Position numbers and translations under genes: made by a program
The notes under the pieces: model-generated
What the model was told of the DNA's origin: nothing
The model's input: only the letters and a program-made list of their open reading frames with translations
Database searches by the model: none
Shown: in pieces, positions 22,865 through 35,206 of the stretch
Layout of the letters: every line of letters starts with the position of its first letter
Position numbering within the stretch: the first letter of the stretch is position 1
Assembly (NCBI GenBank): GCA_030035585.1
Contig: CM057475.1
Span: 7,234,100-7,298,099, forward strand
Source of the DNA: Dugong dugon
Lineage: Eukaryota; Chordata; Mammalia; Sirenia; Dugongidae
DNA length: 64,000 bases
Reading direction: 5' to 3'

Positions 22865-23270
22865 CTTGTTAGGGACTGAATTGTGTCCCCTTAAAACATG
22901 TGTTGGAAGCCTACACCTGTGCAGGTAATCTCATTTGGAAAAAAGGTTTTCTTTATTATGTTAATGAGGCCCTATCAGTGTAGGGAGTGTCTTAAATCCA
23001 ATCACTGCTGCATTATAAGGACCAGCATAGACATGGAGACAAGGAAGCAAAACACAGGCGAAGACAGATGCCATGTGAACATCACCAAGGAACCAAGGAA
23101 TGCTGGAAGAGACAAGGATCTTCCCCCAGAGCCCACAGAGAGAGACCCTTCCCTAGAGCCAGTGTTGTGAATTTGAACTTACTGCCTCCTGAACCGTGAA
23201 AACATAATTTCTGTTCTTTAAAGCCACCCACATGTGGTATTTGTGTTACAGCAGCACTGGGAGACTAAGA
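22865..23270 (+). mobile_element. Solo LTR, MaLR/MLT type
   Basis: Begins GTTAGGGACTGAATTGTGTC, carries CTTCCCCCAGAGCCCACAGA, and ends GCAGCACTGGGAGACTAAGA. This is the same family organisation as the LTRs at 18046 and 47032, but more diverged. Confidence 0.75.
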
Positions 23271-23279
23271 CAGGTCTCT

Positions 23280-23975
23280 TACCTCCTTTCTCTTCTCACC
23301 TTCCCACAGACACCCCTCAATCCACACTACCATCCTGTCTCACCTAGACTGTGGAAAGAACTTCCTAACCGGTTTCCCCTAACCTACTCCACACTGCCCC
23401 CCATTTCCAGTCTATCATCCACGCATCGGCCAAAGTGATATGTTTATCAAAAAAAAAAAAGATGTCATTCTCCGCATCCACCTTGGGAGAGGCTCCTTGT
23501 TGGCCTTGGGATAAAATTCCAAGCCTTGGCAAGGCCCCACCCTGCGCATCTCCTGCTCTGCCACTCTGCTCCTGCCCAGTGTCTGTTTCTGGTTCCTCCC
23601 CTCATAGTTAATTCCTACTCTTTTTTCAGGTCCCTGCTTAGCTGTCACTATCTAAGAGATGGTCTCCTGACCTCCAGCCCACCCTTTAGATTAGATTTAA
23701 TCAGGGTTGTCCCACTCCATTCTCTTTATTCCCTCTCAGCACCCAGTTTTTCCTCTTAGTATCCCTTGTCACAGCTTGTAATTGCATATTCATTTGTGAG
23801 TTTGTTTATTTAAAGCCTGTCTGCACTATTAACAAACCCCCCAGTCCCCAGCGGAGACGGAGGCATGATGAGGAACATGTCTGTGTCCATCTTGTTAACC
23901 CTGCATGTCCCACACACAGCACAAGGCCAGGACCACAGTGGGCACACCCACCAGAGCCCAGTGCTGTGCTTGGTA
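23280..23975 (+). repeat. L2-like ancient LINE remnant
   Basis: CTTCCTAACCGGTTTCCCCT, GCATCGGCCAAAGTGATATG, TGGGATAAAATTCCAAGCCT and CATGTCTGTGTCCATCTTGT follow the order of an L2-class 3' region. Contains an A-run at 23448-23460. Confidence 0.5.
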
Positions 23976-24237
23976 CCTAGCACTTGCCCCATGTTAAGGG
24001 TTGTTTTTAGAAGGTTGTTTCACCAACAGAAGCGATCTGTTTTGAATGGCCTTGGAAGGGTGGGCATAACCCAGTCAAGGGTCTCAGACACATTGACATT
24101 TCCCCACAGGAAGTGGTTCCCAAAGAGGAGGTCTTGCTAATGCAGGGGTCACCAAGAACAAAGGCAAAAAGAAAAAGGGAGTTTTAGACCAGAAAGAGCT
24201 TAAAGGATCAATTATGTCAAAAAGACAAAGCAGGTAC
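23976..24237. other. WDFY4 intron next to the exon
   Basis: Unique sequence. Upstream of the exon, 24415-24510 contains a MIR-like core (CATTTATTATCCATATGACC), not annotated separately. Confidence 0.4.
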
Positions 24238-24331
24238 CTGGGGGTGATCTTCATGGTACACCCGGGGCAGCAACCTCACCATGACACACACCATCCCGGG
24301 GTGCATGATTGTAGCATCACCGTCTTCCGTC
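24238..24331 (-). CDS. WDFY4: WDFY4 exon, 94 bp (most 5' exon seen)
   Basis: This is an internal coding exon on the minus strand. It has a pyrimidine-rich acceptor ending ..CTTGCAG before 24331 and the donor CAG|GTACCT below 24238. After one leading base it reads 31 codons, including TEDGDATIMHPG and VRLLPRVYHEDHPQ. This closely matches the stretch of human WDFY4 just before LSEEIQ. It ends in phase 0, and the exon at 9998 starts in phase 0, so the two join as HPQ-LSMEIQ across an intron of about 14.2 kb. WDFY4 is a roughly 3,180-residue BEACH/WD40 protein of lymphoid cells and cDC1 dendritic cells, needed for cross-presentation of cell-associated antigen. This exon lies in its helical N-terminal third. 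Gene identity comes from recalled family sequence, not a search. Confidence 0.9.
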
Positions 24332-24694
24332 CTGCAAGAAAGAGGGAAAGAAGGACACCACTCTGAGTCCTTTCTAGTCTCTTCTTTTCACACAACTTTC
24401 TGGATCTTTCTTTCTGAGATGCAGCAAGATACACATCCTCAATCTACCATTTATTATCCATATGACCTTGAACTAATTAAACTGAGTCTCATTTTCCCAA
24501 TGCAAAATGATCTAACCATACCATATGTTCCTCATAGAGACTTATAGAATAATGCTCTTGTGCTCTAAGGCAGAGTGTCAGAGTTGAGAGTTGACATTCA
24601 ACGGAAGTTAGTTCCCTGGTTATCTTCTCTCCTGTCCTCCCCCAGATAAGTGATAGATCGAGAAGCTCTCATTTTATATTAAACACACACACAC

Positions 24695-27600
24695 CACACT
24701 TTCGGATCCAATCAAGATGGTGTAAGCACACTCCACTGTCCTTCCCACTGAAGGCAACTCAAAACCTTGGACAAAATGCTCAGAGCAGCTCTCTGAGGAC
24801 TCTGAAAAGTAAATGTTCGGGAGAAGAAAAGCAGAACTCAAAGTGCTATGGAACTGGAAAGGAGTTTGCTAGATTTTTTCCCTCCAGTATCCGCTGGTAT
24901 GGACTCAAAGGCAGCCTGAAACCTGGAACTGTGCACCAGGCGTGGACAAGACAGAAAGAGCTCCAAGAGAAGGCCTCTATTTCTGGCCTGAGGAGCATGA
25001 AAGGAGACTCCTACAGATCAGAGAGGAAATACTACCTCGGGATCTTCTCACTGAGTTCTCCCTTCTTTCCCATCTCAGACTCCAGGCAATCAGGCGTCAG
25101 CATTAACATTGACAATCGCAGTGATCAGGCAGGTGTCTAAAAATCTCAGGGAGAAGAACTCCTCTCTGACTCAAGGAACTATGGCCCCGAGAGTGTGGGT
25201 GAAATCCCCAGTGCTTTTTTTAATCTCTGTGTCCTCTCATCACTTGGTCCCAAAGACGGATGCAGGGAAATTAAAGCCTCAACTTTCAAGACAAAGAAGC
25301 AGGAAGTGGGAAAGTGCTGTGGAAATGATGAAGAGGAAGGGGCTAAAGAAAGTGAGAACTTTACATTTTGTACTGACTTCTGGATTCAATTCTGAGCTGC
25401 ACGTGCATGGATCTGTCCCTAAACCACATACCAAAGGCTTTGAGAACTAAACAATGGGGCAGACCACCACCCAAGACTGGCTACTGCATGGAGCAAATGA
25501 GGGGTAGATCAACTAGCATTGCAAAGCCTTTAAAAACAGAACTGATATTGGAAGCACAGCCCACAGAAGGTGGGTGGAAACTTGAAGCCTGAATCTAACT
25601 GGGTCAGTTGCCTGCTAAAATAAAATAATATGTCCACAATACGTAAACAAGCACCATAGCTTATGAGATTAATATTCAAAATGTCCAGGATACAATTTGA
25701 AATTACTCAGTATATAAACAAACATGAGAATCTCAATATCTCATGTGGTAAAAGAGAACTGACAAATGCCAACACCAAGATAACACAGATGTTGGAATTA
25801 TCAAAGATGTTAAAGCAGCTATTATTAATTGAATTCCAATAAATAAGGGTGGAAACTTTTGAAATTAATGGAAAAATATAAAGTCTCAGCATAGAAATAG
25901 AAGCTATAAAAAATAATCAAATGGAGATTTAAGAACTGAAAACTACAATATTTGAAATAAAAAATTTGCTAGAGGAGAACAACAGCAAAACGAAGATGAA
26001 AGATGCAAGAGTGGTGAACTTGCAGACAGATCAGTCGAAACTGCCCAGTCTGAAAAGCATAAAGAAAAAGGATTTTGTTTTTAATAAATAGGGCCTCAAG
26101 ATCATGTGTGACAACACCAAAAGATCTAACATTCCTGTCCAGTGGAATTCCAGGAGGAGAGGAAAAAGAATACAGTGTAAAAAGAAAATATTTGGGAAAA
26201 TTTTAGCCATTATTTCTTTAAATTTGGTGAAAGACATAACCTTGCAGATTCAAGAAGCTTATCAAAGCTCAAACTAAATGAACTAATGAAATCAATGTCC
26301 AGACACATCATAATCAAACTACTAAACTCTAAAAATGAAGAAAAAATCTTGAAAGTAGCCAAGGGAAAAAAAAAAAAAAACATGGAAGAACAATTTGAAT
26401 GACTATGGATTTCTCATTAGAAATAGGGGAATACATTTTTTTTTTCTTTTCTTTTTTATTGTACTTTAGATGAAAGTTTACAGAGCAAATTAGTTTCTCA
26501 TTAAACAATACACATACTGTTTTGTGATATTGGTTGTCAACCCCACGACGTGTCAACACTCTTCCCTTCTCGACCTTGGCTTCCTCATTTCCATTTGTAC
26601 AACTTTCCTGTCCCCTCCTGCCTTCTCGTCCTTGCCCCTGGGCTGGTGTGCCCATTTAGTCTCATATACATGGTTGAACTACATGTATTATTGTTTGTTT
26701 TATGGGCCTGTCTAATCTTTGGCTGAAGGGTGAACCTCAGGAATGACTTCGGTACTGCATTAAAAGGGTATCTGGCGGCCACAGTCTCGGGGTTTCTCCA
26801 GTCTCTGTCAGATCAGCAAGTCTGGTCCTTTTCTGTGAGTTAGAATTTCATTCTACATTTTTCTCCAGGTCTGTCCAGGCCCCTCTATTGTGATCCCTGT
26901 CAGAGCAGTTGGTGGTACTAGCCGGGCACCATCTAGTTTTGCTGGACTCAGTCTGGTGGAGGCTGTGGTAGTTGTGGTCCATTAGTCCTTTGGACTAAAC
27001 TTTCCCTTGTATCTTTGTTTTTTTTCATTCTCCCTTGGTCCATAGGGGGTGGGACCAGTGGAGTATCTTAGATGGCTGCTCACAGGCTTTTAAGACCCCA
27101 GATGCTACTCACCAAAGTAGAATGTAGAACATTTTCTTTATAGACTATGTTATGCCAATTGATGACAGATGTCCCCTGAGACCATGATCCCCAACCCTCA
27201 GCCCAGTAATTCAGTCCTGAGGGAGAGGAGGGGTGGGGAGAGGCAAACACTAACTAGACAATAGGTAAGTGGTAACTTTTGTGATGGGTAAGACAGTACG
27301 CAATTCTGGAGACGCCAGCACAACTTGACCAAGGTATATACATTTTTAAAGTACTAAAAAGAACTGCTAGAATTCCATAACCAGCAAAAATATCTTTCAG
27401 GATTGAAGGCAAAATAAAAACATTCTCAGATGGAGGAAGATAAAAAGAATATGTTGCCATAAGAGTTTCCTGAAATACTAAAAGAAGTTCTTCTGATGAA
27501 AGGGAAATAATAACAGAAGGAAACCTGGATCTTCAGGAATAAGGAAAGAGCAACAGAAATGGTAAATATTTGCATAAATATAACAGACTATCTTTCTCCT

Positions 27601-28102
27601 CTTAAGTTCTTTAAAATATGTATGATGGTTCCAAGCAAAAACTGTATTAAATGTAATATACATGACAACTACAACACAAAAGAAGGACAATAAATAGAGC
27701 TAGAGGTGAAAAATATTATTTCTATTATTAATATTACTTCTAAGCAGACTGTGAAAAGTTAAGTATGTATACTGTAATCTCTAGACCAAGCACCTAAAAA
27801 ATTATACAAAAGGAGATAGTCAAAATTCAATAGATAAATCAAAATGGAATACTAAAATAGATTCAAATAATCACAAAAACCAGGAAAAGGGAAACAGGAA
27901 GGATAAAAGAGGATACAAGGAGAAAAGAAATAATAAGATGGTAGACCTAAATCCAAACATATCAATAATTACATTAAATTTAAATGGTCTAACAAACCAA
28001 TTAATAGACACATATTGTCAGGGAAAAAGAACAACTATATGTTATCTGAAAGAAATCCACTATAATTATAATGATAAAGGTAGGCTAAAAATAAAAGGAC
28101 AG
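24695..28102 (+). repeat. Ancient L1, 5' UTR to ORF2 start (host of later insertions)
   Basis: Starts near CCAATCAAGATGGTGTAAGC (L1 5'-UTR-like). It runs through degenerate ORF1 (25700-26420, 27348-27700) into the ORF2 endonuclease region (TCAATAATTACATTAAATTT at 27960, CTAAAAATAAAAGGACAG at 28085). The element resumes at 37674. It is interrupted at 26441-27337 and at 28103-37662. Confidence 0.75.
26441..27337 (-). mobile_element. L1 3'-UTR fragment, antisense
   Basis: A 5'-truncated L1 insertion. The poly-T end at 26441 is followed by TTTATTGTACTTTAGATGAA (antisense of the AATAAA-bearing 3' end seen at 36460) and continues through AGTGGAGTATCTTAGATGGC. The flanks share ATACATTTTT (26431-26440 and 27338-27347), the likely target duplication. 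Confidence 0.85.
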
Positions 28103-28717
28103 GAGGAGGCAGGGCAAGATGGTGGAGTAAGTAGTCACTCCCATTTATGCCCCAGCACCTAACCCACTGAACAACGAATAAAAACAAGCACAAACTGAGA
28201 TCTCACAACTCCAGACAGCAGCTGAAGTGTTGGGGAGTCAAGGTAAGTCCAGAAACAGGGGCGAGGAGTAGTGGGGGCAGCACAGAAGCTGGGAGACCCT
28301 AGTTACTGGCACCTGGAGGACTCAGCTCATCGCAGCCATTTAGGGACAAGGAAGGGCAACATCCAGAGCAAACAACATAGTATGGGAGCTAAACTGACGA
28401 AGTTGTAGCCCAATTTTTAAGGTGGCGCAGACTGGATGTGGGAGTTCTTGGCCTGCACACTTGGGGTAGGGCAGAAGGAGACTGAGGTGCGGCCAGAGAG
28501 TGCTGTTGAGTCTCTCTGACTCCAAGGTAGACAGGCTCTCTGACCCACACACACTGAAAAACTGCACAACCCAGCATTCAGCCAGGGCAAGAAATATACT
28601 TCAGACAGGCAACACAGAGAGAAACAACTGACTCCCCGCCTACGGTGGACACACGTGAGAGAGCCTATATAGGGGCACCAATCAGGGAAAGACATAAAGT
28701 GCTCCACACCTTGGCCT

Positions 28718-28867
28718 CAGGAAAATCGAGCCCCACAGTTTATGCCCTTGTCCATGGCCAGTGAAAACGCCCCATGCATGCTCACTGAGCTGCAGGAAAA
28801 TCGAGCCCCACCGCCTACGCCCTTATCCATGGCCGGTGAAAACGCCCCGTGCGTGCTTACTGAGCTG
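28718..28867 (+). repeat. 75-bp tandem duplication in the L1 5' UTR
   Basis: Two head-to-tail copies: CAGGAAAATCGAGCCCCA at 28718 and again at 28793, each followed by a TATGCCCTTGTCCATGGCC / TACGCCCTTATCCATGGCC segment and ending TGAGCTGCAG. A few point differences exist between copies. Confidence 0.85.
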
Positions 28868-29124
28868 CAGAGATTAAGCCATCCCAAACTCCATGTAAGG
28901 GGGTAAAGGAAATCAACCTGAGAGGTACACTCAGAGCCACAGCCAAAACCTCAGAACACAGAGGGGGCTAACACACCAGCAAAGTCAGCCACCTCAGGGA
29001 GAACCAGACAGAGTAAGCACCCAGAGACTTCCGCACCCAGATAAAATCTCACACAGAACTCCTGACAAGTGCTGAAAAAAACCTAAGGACAAGAGTGCCC
29101 TCCAGTGGTTCTTAGGTGAAGATT

Positions 29125-29285
29125 AAAAAAAAAAACATTGCCTTCAAGTCAATTCTGACTCACAGCAATCCTACAGGACAGAATAGAACTGCCCCATAGA
29201 GTTTCCAAGGAGCACTGGTGGATTCAAACTGCTGACCTCTTGGTTAGCAGCTGTAGCAGTTAACCACTACACCCCCAGGGTTTCC
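29125..29285 (-). repeat. AfroSINE, antisense (in L1 5' UTR)
   Basis: AAGTCAATTCTGACTCACAG at the antisense tail, and TTAACCACTACACCCCCAGG at the head end. Confidence 0.92.
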
Positions 29286-29324
29286 TAGGAGAAGATAGCA
29301 AACCTAAATATAACAAGTATAAAC

Positions 29325-29541
29325 CAAACCCAAACCCATTGCCATAGAGTAGATTCCAACTCACAGTGACCTTATAGGACAGAGTAGAACTGCCCCATAG
29401 GGTTTCCAAGGCCCCATAGGGTTTCCTTTCTTTATGAAAGCAGACTGTCATATCTTTCTCCTGCAGAGCAGTTAGTGAGCTTGAACAACCAAACTTTCAG
29501 TTAGCAGCAGAGTGCTAACCACAGCACAACCAGGGCTCCTA
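29325..29541 (-). repeat. AfroSINE, antisense, with short internal duplication
   Basis: ACCCAAACCCATTGCCATAG tail and AACCAGGGCTCCT head. The block CCCCATAGGGTTTCC occurs twice (about 29393 and 29411), a small internal duplication. Confidence 0.92.
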
Positions 29542-29853
29542 CAAACAAGTATAATTCCCTTGAAAGTCGGAAAACTTAGAATTTAAAATATTTTTTTAAA
29601 AATATCAAAATATCCCAAGTTCAGGGACACCTCAGCTCACATACCTAGTAACAGATCTAACCACCTGGTGACAGAACATTAGAGCTTCAAAGGTGCCAAT
29701 AATCAAACTAGCTCATACAAGCAGCCTATTTGGGCATATCAAAGCAAAACAAGAAGCTAGGACACAGTAAGCAAACATAAAATAAATAAGCATAATAACT
29801 TATTGATGGCTTGGAAACAACAGTCAATATCAAGTCACATAAAGAGGCAATCA

Positions 29854-30801
29854 ATGATGGCTTCAGCAAGCTCCCAAAATAAAGAATCTAGAAATTTTCC
29901 AGAGGAGGAAAATTTCTTGGAATTACCAGAGGCAGAATACAAAAAATTAATATACAGAACTCTTCAAGAAATTGGGAAGAAAATTAAGCAAAACACAGAA
30001 CATGCAATAGAGGAAATTAAAAAGATTAGAGAAGAGCATAATGACAAATTTAACAGGCTGCAAGAATCCACAGAGAGACAGCAATAAGAAATCCAGAAGA
30101 TTAACAATGCAATTTCAGAATTAGACAACTCAACAGAAAGTCATAGGAGTAGAATTGAGGCAATGGAAGTCAGCATTAGTGAGATAGAAGACAAAGCACT
30201 TGATGCCAACTTACCTGAGGAAAAATCAGATAAAAGGATTTAAAAAAATGAAGAAATCCTAAGAATTATGTGTGACTCTATCAAGAAGAATAACCTACGA
30301 GTGATTGGAATACCAGAACAGTGAGTGATAACAGAAAATACAGAGAGAATTGCTGAAGATTTCTTGGCAGAAAACTTCCCTGATATCGTGAAAGATGACA
30401 AGCTATTTATCCAAGATGCTCATCAAACCCCACATAAGGTAGATCCCAAAAGAAAGTCACCAAGACATATTATAATTAAACTTGCCAAAACCAAAGATAA
30501 AAGAGAATTTTTAGAGCGGCTAGGGATAAATGAAAAGTCATCTACAAAAGAGAGTCAATTTAGAATAAGCTCGGACTACTTTGCAGAAACCATGCAGGCA
30601 AGAAGGCAATGGAATGACATATATAAAGCCTTGAAGGAAAAAAACTGCCTGCCGAGAATTATATATCCAGCAAAACTGTCTCTCAAATATAATGGCAAAA
30701 TTAGGGCATTTCCAGATAAACAGAAGTTTAGGGAATTTGCAAAAACCAAACCAAAATTACAAGAAATACTAAAGGGAGTCTTCCGGTTACAAAATCGGTA
30801 A
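29854..30801 (+). pseudogene. L1 ORF1 (broken)
   Basis: This encodes the L1 RNA-binding chaperone remnant. It starts at ATGATGGCTTCAGCAAGC and shows a coiled-coil-rich N-terminal half (LQEIGKKIKQNTEHAIEEIK), then a stop near 30085 and a second near 30240. The C-terminal half is open from 30325 (AEDFLAENFPDIVKDD, PRHIIIKLAKTKDKREF, AKLSLKYNGKIRAF). The order and length (about 316 codons) match ORF1p. It is non-functional because of the internal stops. Confidence 0.9.
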
Positions 30802-31244
30802 CATCAGACTAGAACCCAAGACTAGAACACAGGACAGAGCAACCAGATATCAACCCAGATAGGGAAGTCACAAAAGTAAACCAAAGCTAAAACACTGAAA
30901 ATAGGGAAACAGATGTAAATATGTAAAAGATGACAACATTAAAACAAAAAGAGGGACTAAAAAATATAGACATAGATTTTTCATATGGAGGGGAAGTCAA
31001 GGCAATATAAAGAAATAAAAGACCAGTATAAACTTAAAAAAATAGGGGTAAATATTAAGGTAATCACAAAGGAAACTAACAATCCTACAAGTCAAAATAA
31101 AAAACTAGAAAAATATAAAGACTCAGCAAACACAAAATCAACAATGAAAAAGATGAAAAGAAAATACATAAAGAAAAACAACTCAGCACAGAAAATTAAG
31201 GGGAACAAAGAAAGCGTGAACAACACACAAAAAAAGACATCAAA

Positions 31245-32760
31245 ATGACAGCACTAAACTCATACCTATCAATAATTACGCTGAATGAAAATGGACTAAA
31301 TGCACCAATAAAGAGACAGAGTGGCAGACTGGTTAAAAAAACATGATCCGTCTATATGCTGCCTACAAGAGACACACCTTAGACTTAAAGACACAAACTA
31401 AGTCTCAAACAATGGAAAAAATACATCAAGCAAACAACACTCAAAAAAGAGCAGGAGTGGCAATATTAATCTCTGACAAAATAGACTTTAAAATAAAATC
31501 CACCACAAAGGATAAGGAAGGACACTATATAATGATTAAAGGGTCAATACACCAGGAGGACATAACTCTAATAAATATTTATGCACCCAAGGACAGGGCT
31601 CCAAAATACATAAAACAAACTCTAACGGCACTAAAAAGAGAGATAGACAGCTCCACAATAGTAGTAGGAGACTTCAAAACACCACTTTATTGGTGAAGGA
31701 CAGAACATCCAGAAAGCAGCTCAACAAAGACACAGAAGAACTAAACGCTACAATCAACCAACTTAATCTCATAGACATATACTGAACACTGCACTCAACA
31801 GCAGCCAAGTATACTTTCTTTTCCAATGCACATGGAACATTCTCCAGAATCGACCACATATTAGGCCATAAAGCAAGCCTTAACAAAATCCAAAGCATCA
31901 AAATATTACAAAGCATCTTTTCTGACCATAAAGCCATAATAGTAGAAATCATCAACAGAAAAAGCAAGGGAAAAAAATCAAACACATGGCAACTGAACAA
32001 TACGTTGCTCAAAAACTACTGGGTTACAGAAGAAATTAAGGATGGAATAAAGAAATTCATAGAATCAAATGAGAAGCAAAACACATCCTACCAGAACCTT
32101 TGGGACAGCAAAAGCGGTGCTCAGAGGTCAGTGTATAGCAATAAATACACACATCCAAAACGAAGAAAGGGGCATAATCAAAACGTTAGCCCTACAACTG
32201 GAACAAGTAGAAACAGAGCAGCAAAAGAAGCCCTCGGGCACCAGAAAAAGGGAAATAATAAAAATTAGAGCAGAATTAAATGAAATAGAGAATAGAAAAA
32301 CAACTGAAAGAGTTAACAAGACCAAAAGCTGGTTCTTTGAAAAGATCAACAAAATTGATAAACCACTGGCCAAACTGACAAGACAAAAACAGGAGAGGAA
32401 GCAAATAATCTGTATAAGAAATTAGATGGGTGATATCACAACAGACCCAACTGAAATTAAAAGAATCATGACAGAATACTATGAAAAACCGTACTCTAAC
32501 AAATTTGAAAACCTAGAGGAAATGGACAAATTTCTTGAAACTCACTACCTACCTAAATTAGCACAGAGGTAGAACAACTAAATAAACCTATAACAAAAAA
32601 AGAGATTGTAAAGGTAATTTAAAAATTCCCAGCAAAAAATGTTCTGGCCCGGACAGTTTCACTGGAGAATTCTACCAAACTTTCAGAGAAGAGTTAACAC
32701 CACTACTACTAAAGGTATTCCAGAGCATAGAAAACAATGGAATACTCCCAAACTCATTCT
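31245..32760 (+). pseudogene. L1 ORF2, endonuclease part (broken, 3' truncated)
   Basis: The frame begins ATGACAGCACTAAACTCA. It shows the endonuclease segments KRAGVAILISDKIDFKIKST and NIYAPKDRAPKYIKQTL and the start of the inter-domain region, with several stops and frameshifts (for example after DFKTPLYW at 31696). It ends abruptly at 32760, in the sequence AATACTCCCAAACTCATTCT before the RT fingers, where RTE-derived sequence takes over. The reverse-transcriptase and C-terminal regions are absent. Confidence 0.88.
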
Positions 32761-33310
32761 AAGAAATCAAATAACATATTGCATTGGGCAAATCTGCTGC
32801 AAAAGACCTCTTTACAGTGTTAAAAAGCAAAAACGTCACTTTGAGGACTAAGGTGTCACTGATCCAAACCATGGTATGTTCAGTCACCTCATATGCATTC
32901 AAAAGCTGAGCAAGGAATAAGGAAGACTGAAGAATAGATGCATTTGAATTATGGTGTTGGTGAAGAAGACTGAACATACCATGGAATGCCAGAAGAATGA
33001 ACAAATCTGTCTTGGAAGAAGTACAGCCAGAATGCTCTTTAGAAGGGTGGATGGTGAGACTGTGTCTTACATACTTTGGACATGTTAATTAGGAGGGACC
33101 AGTCCCTGAAGTAGGACATCATGCTTTGTAAAGTAGAGGGTCAGGGAAAAAAAGGAAGATCTTCAACAAGATGGATTGACACAATGGCTGCAACAATGGC
33201 CTCAAACATAGCAACAAATGTGAGGATGGCTCAGGATCGGGCAATGTTTCGTTCTGGTGTACACAGGGTCAAAATGAGTCAGAACCAACTTGATGGCACC
33301 TAATAGTAAC
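32761..33310 (+). repeat. RTE-type LINE 3' fragment joined to L1
   Basis: AAGAAATCAAATAACATATT, then GCAAATCTGCTGCAAAAGAC, opens the RTE RT C-terminal region. Later readable parts are GRSSTRWIDTMAATMASNIA and MSQNQLDGT, and the 3' end is TGGCACCTAATAGTAACA. On both sides it abuts non-adjacent parts of the same L1 subfamily (ORF2 on the left, 3' UTR on the right). Confidence 0.88.
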
Positions 33311-35206
33311 ACCATCTAAGTTATAGCTATTGGTCTCTAATCATCTGGAGCAAAAAAAGAAAGAAGGAAACCAAAGACTCAAAGAAGAAACTAGTCTACA
33401 GGACTAATAGTCCACATGAACCACAGCCTCACATACCCTGAGACTAGAACTAGATGGTGCCCAGCTACCACTACCAACGATTCTGACCATGGACACGACA
33501 GATGGTCCCGGATAGAATGGGAGAAAATTGTAGAACAAAACTCAAATACCTAAAAAAAAAAAAAAAAAAAGGCCAGACTTACTTGACCAGTAGAGACGAC
33601 AGGAACATCTGGGACTATTGCCCTGGGATACCCTTTAAGCTTGGAACTCAAACCACTCTTGAAGGTCACCTTTCAGCCAAATGACAGATTGGGTCATAAA
33701 ATATATAATATCACCCATAAGGTACTGTGGTCCTCATATAATTAACTAAATGAAACCAAACAGTAAACATTTATCTTAGACCAAAAATGAGAAGGTAAGG
33801 GGGACAGAGAAGCTAGATTAATGGGGGGGAAAAAAAAAAACACAGAATGAAAAAGATGAGAATGCTGACACACTGTGAAAAATGTAACCAATGTCCCTGA
33901 ACAATATGTATAGAAATGGTTAAATGAGAACCTAAGTTGTTGTGTAAACTTTCATCAAAAACACAATAAATTTTTTTTTTTTTTAAAAAGTACTGTCAGG
34001 GTAGAGATTCCTTGAAGAAACACCTTTCATCTTACCTTGGTACAACATATAACATGATGCCATAAAAACCATGTGGTTAGAAAAACATTACAATGATCCA
34101 GAGAAAAAAATGAAGGATTCAGCAACTGTTAAAAATAATAAATTATCTGCTTTGCTTTGGAAAAAAAATATTAAAAACAGCCAGGTTTTGGTTCAAAGAT
34201 AGACACTTAGACCAGTGGAATAGAATGGAGAACTCAGAAACAAATCCAGCCATCTATGGACAACTGATTTTCAATAAAGGGTCAAAGTCCATTCAATGGA
34301 GGCAGAAACAGTCTCTTTAATAAACAGTGCTGGCAAAATTGAATATCCACTTGCAGAAAAATAAAACAGGGCCCATACCTCACACCATAACACAAAAACT
34401 AACTCAAAATGGATCAAAGAACTAAATGTTAAACTTAAAACTATAAAATCTCTTGAAGAAAGCACAGAAAGAAAACTACGGGACCTAATCTTTTGTAAAA
34501 ATAGGATAACAAACATAACAACAAATGCACAAATAGAAGAAAACAAAATAGATAAATGGGACCTCATAAAAATTAAAAGCTTATGTTCATCAGAAGACAT
34601 CAAAAAAGTGAAAAGACAATCTACAGACTGGGGAAAAGATCTTTAGAAACAACATATCTGATAAGGATATAATCTCTAAAATTTATAGAAAACTTCAACA
34701 ACTCAACAACAAAAAGACAACTCAATTATAAAATGGGCAAAGGACATGAACAGAACCTTCAGCAAAGAAGACATCCAAGCAGCCAACAAACACATGAAAA
34801 GATGCTCATAATCATTAGCCATTAGAGAGATGCAAATCAAAACTACAATGATATACCATCTCACCCTGGCCAAAATGGCACTGACAAAAAAGAAAACTAC
34901 AACAAATATTGGTGAGGATGTGGGGATACCAGAACCCTTATCCATTACTGATGTGACTATAAAATGGTACAACCACTATGGAAAATGGTATAGCACATCC
35001 TAAAAAACTAGAAACAGAGTTACGCTATGATCCAGCAATCCCACTCCTAGGTATATACCCTAGAGATCTAAAAGTAGTGACCAGAACAGACATATGCACA
35101 GCTATGTTCATTGCAGTTTTATTCACAATAGCAAAAAATGATAACAACTGAAGTGCCCATCAACAGATGAATGGATAATCAAAATGTGGTATATACAATG
35201 GAATCC

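Larger units (their letters stand above)
28103..33984 (+). mobile_element. L1, 5'-complete but rearranged
   Basis: The 5' UTR starts GGAGGCAGGGCAAGATGGTG, followed by broken ORF1, the first half of ORF2, an RTE-derived block at 32761-33310, and an L1 3' UTR ending at AATAAA and a T/A-rich tail near 33984. Two SINEs lie in the 5' UTR. The last ~2 kb of ORF2 is missing. Upstream TAAAAGGACAG (28092-28102) is repeated at 37663-37673, so the whole 28103-37662 block behaves as one insertion site in the older L1. Confidence 0.75.

Noticed and set aside
31674-32012. Minus-strand open frames within the L1s (for example 31674-32012, 56701-57132, 59100-59450)
   Set aside because: Antisense shadows of L1 ORF2. 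They recur at the same position in different L1 copies.
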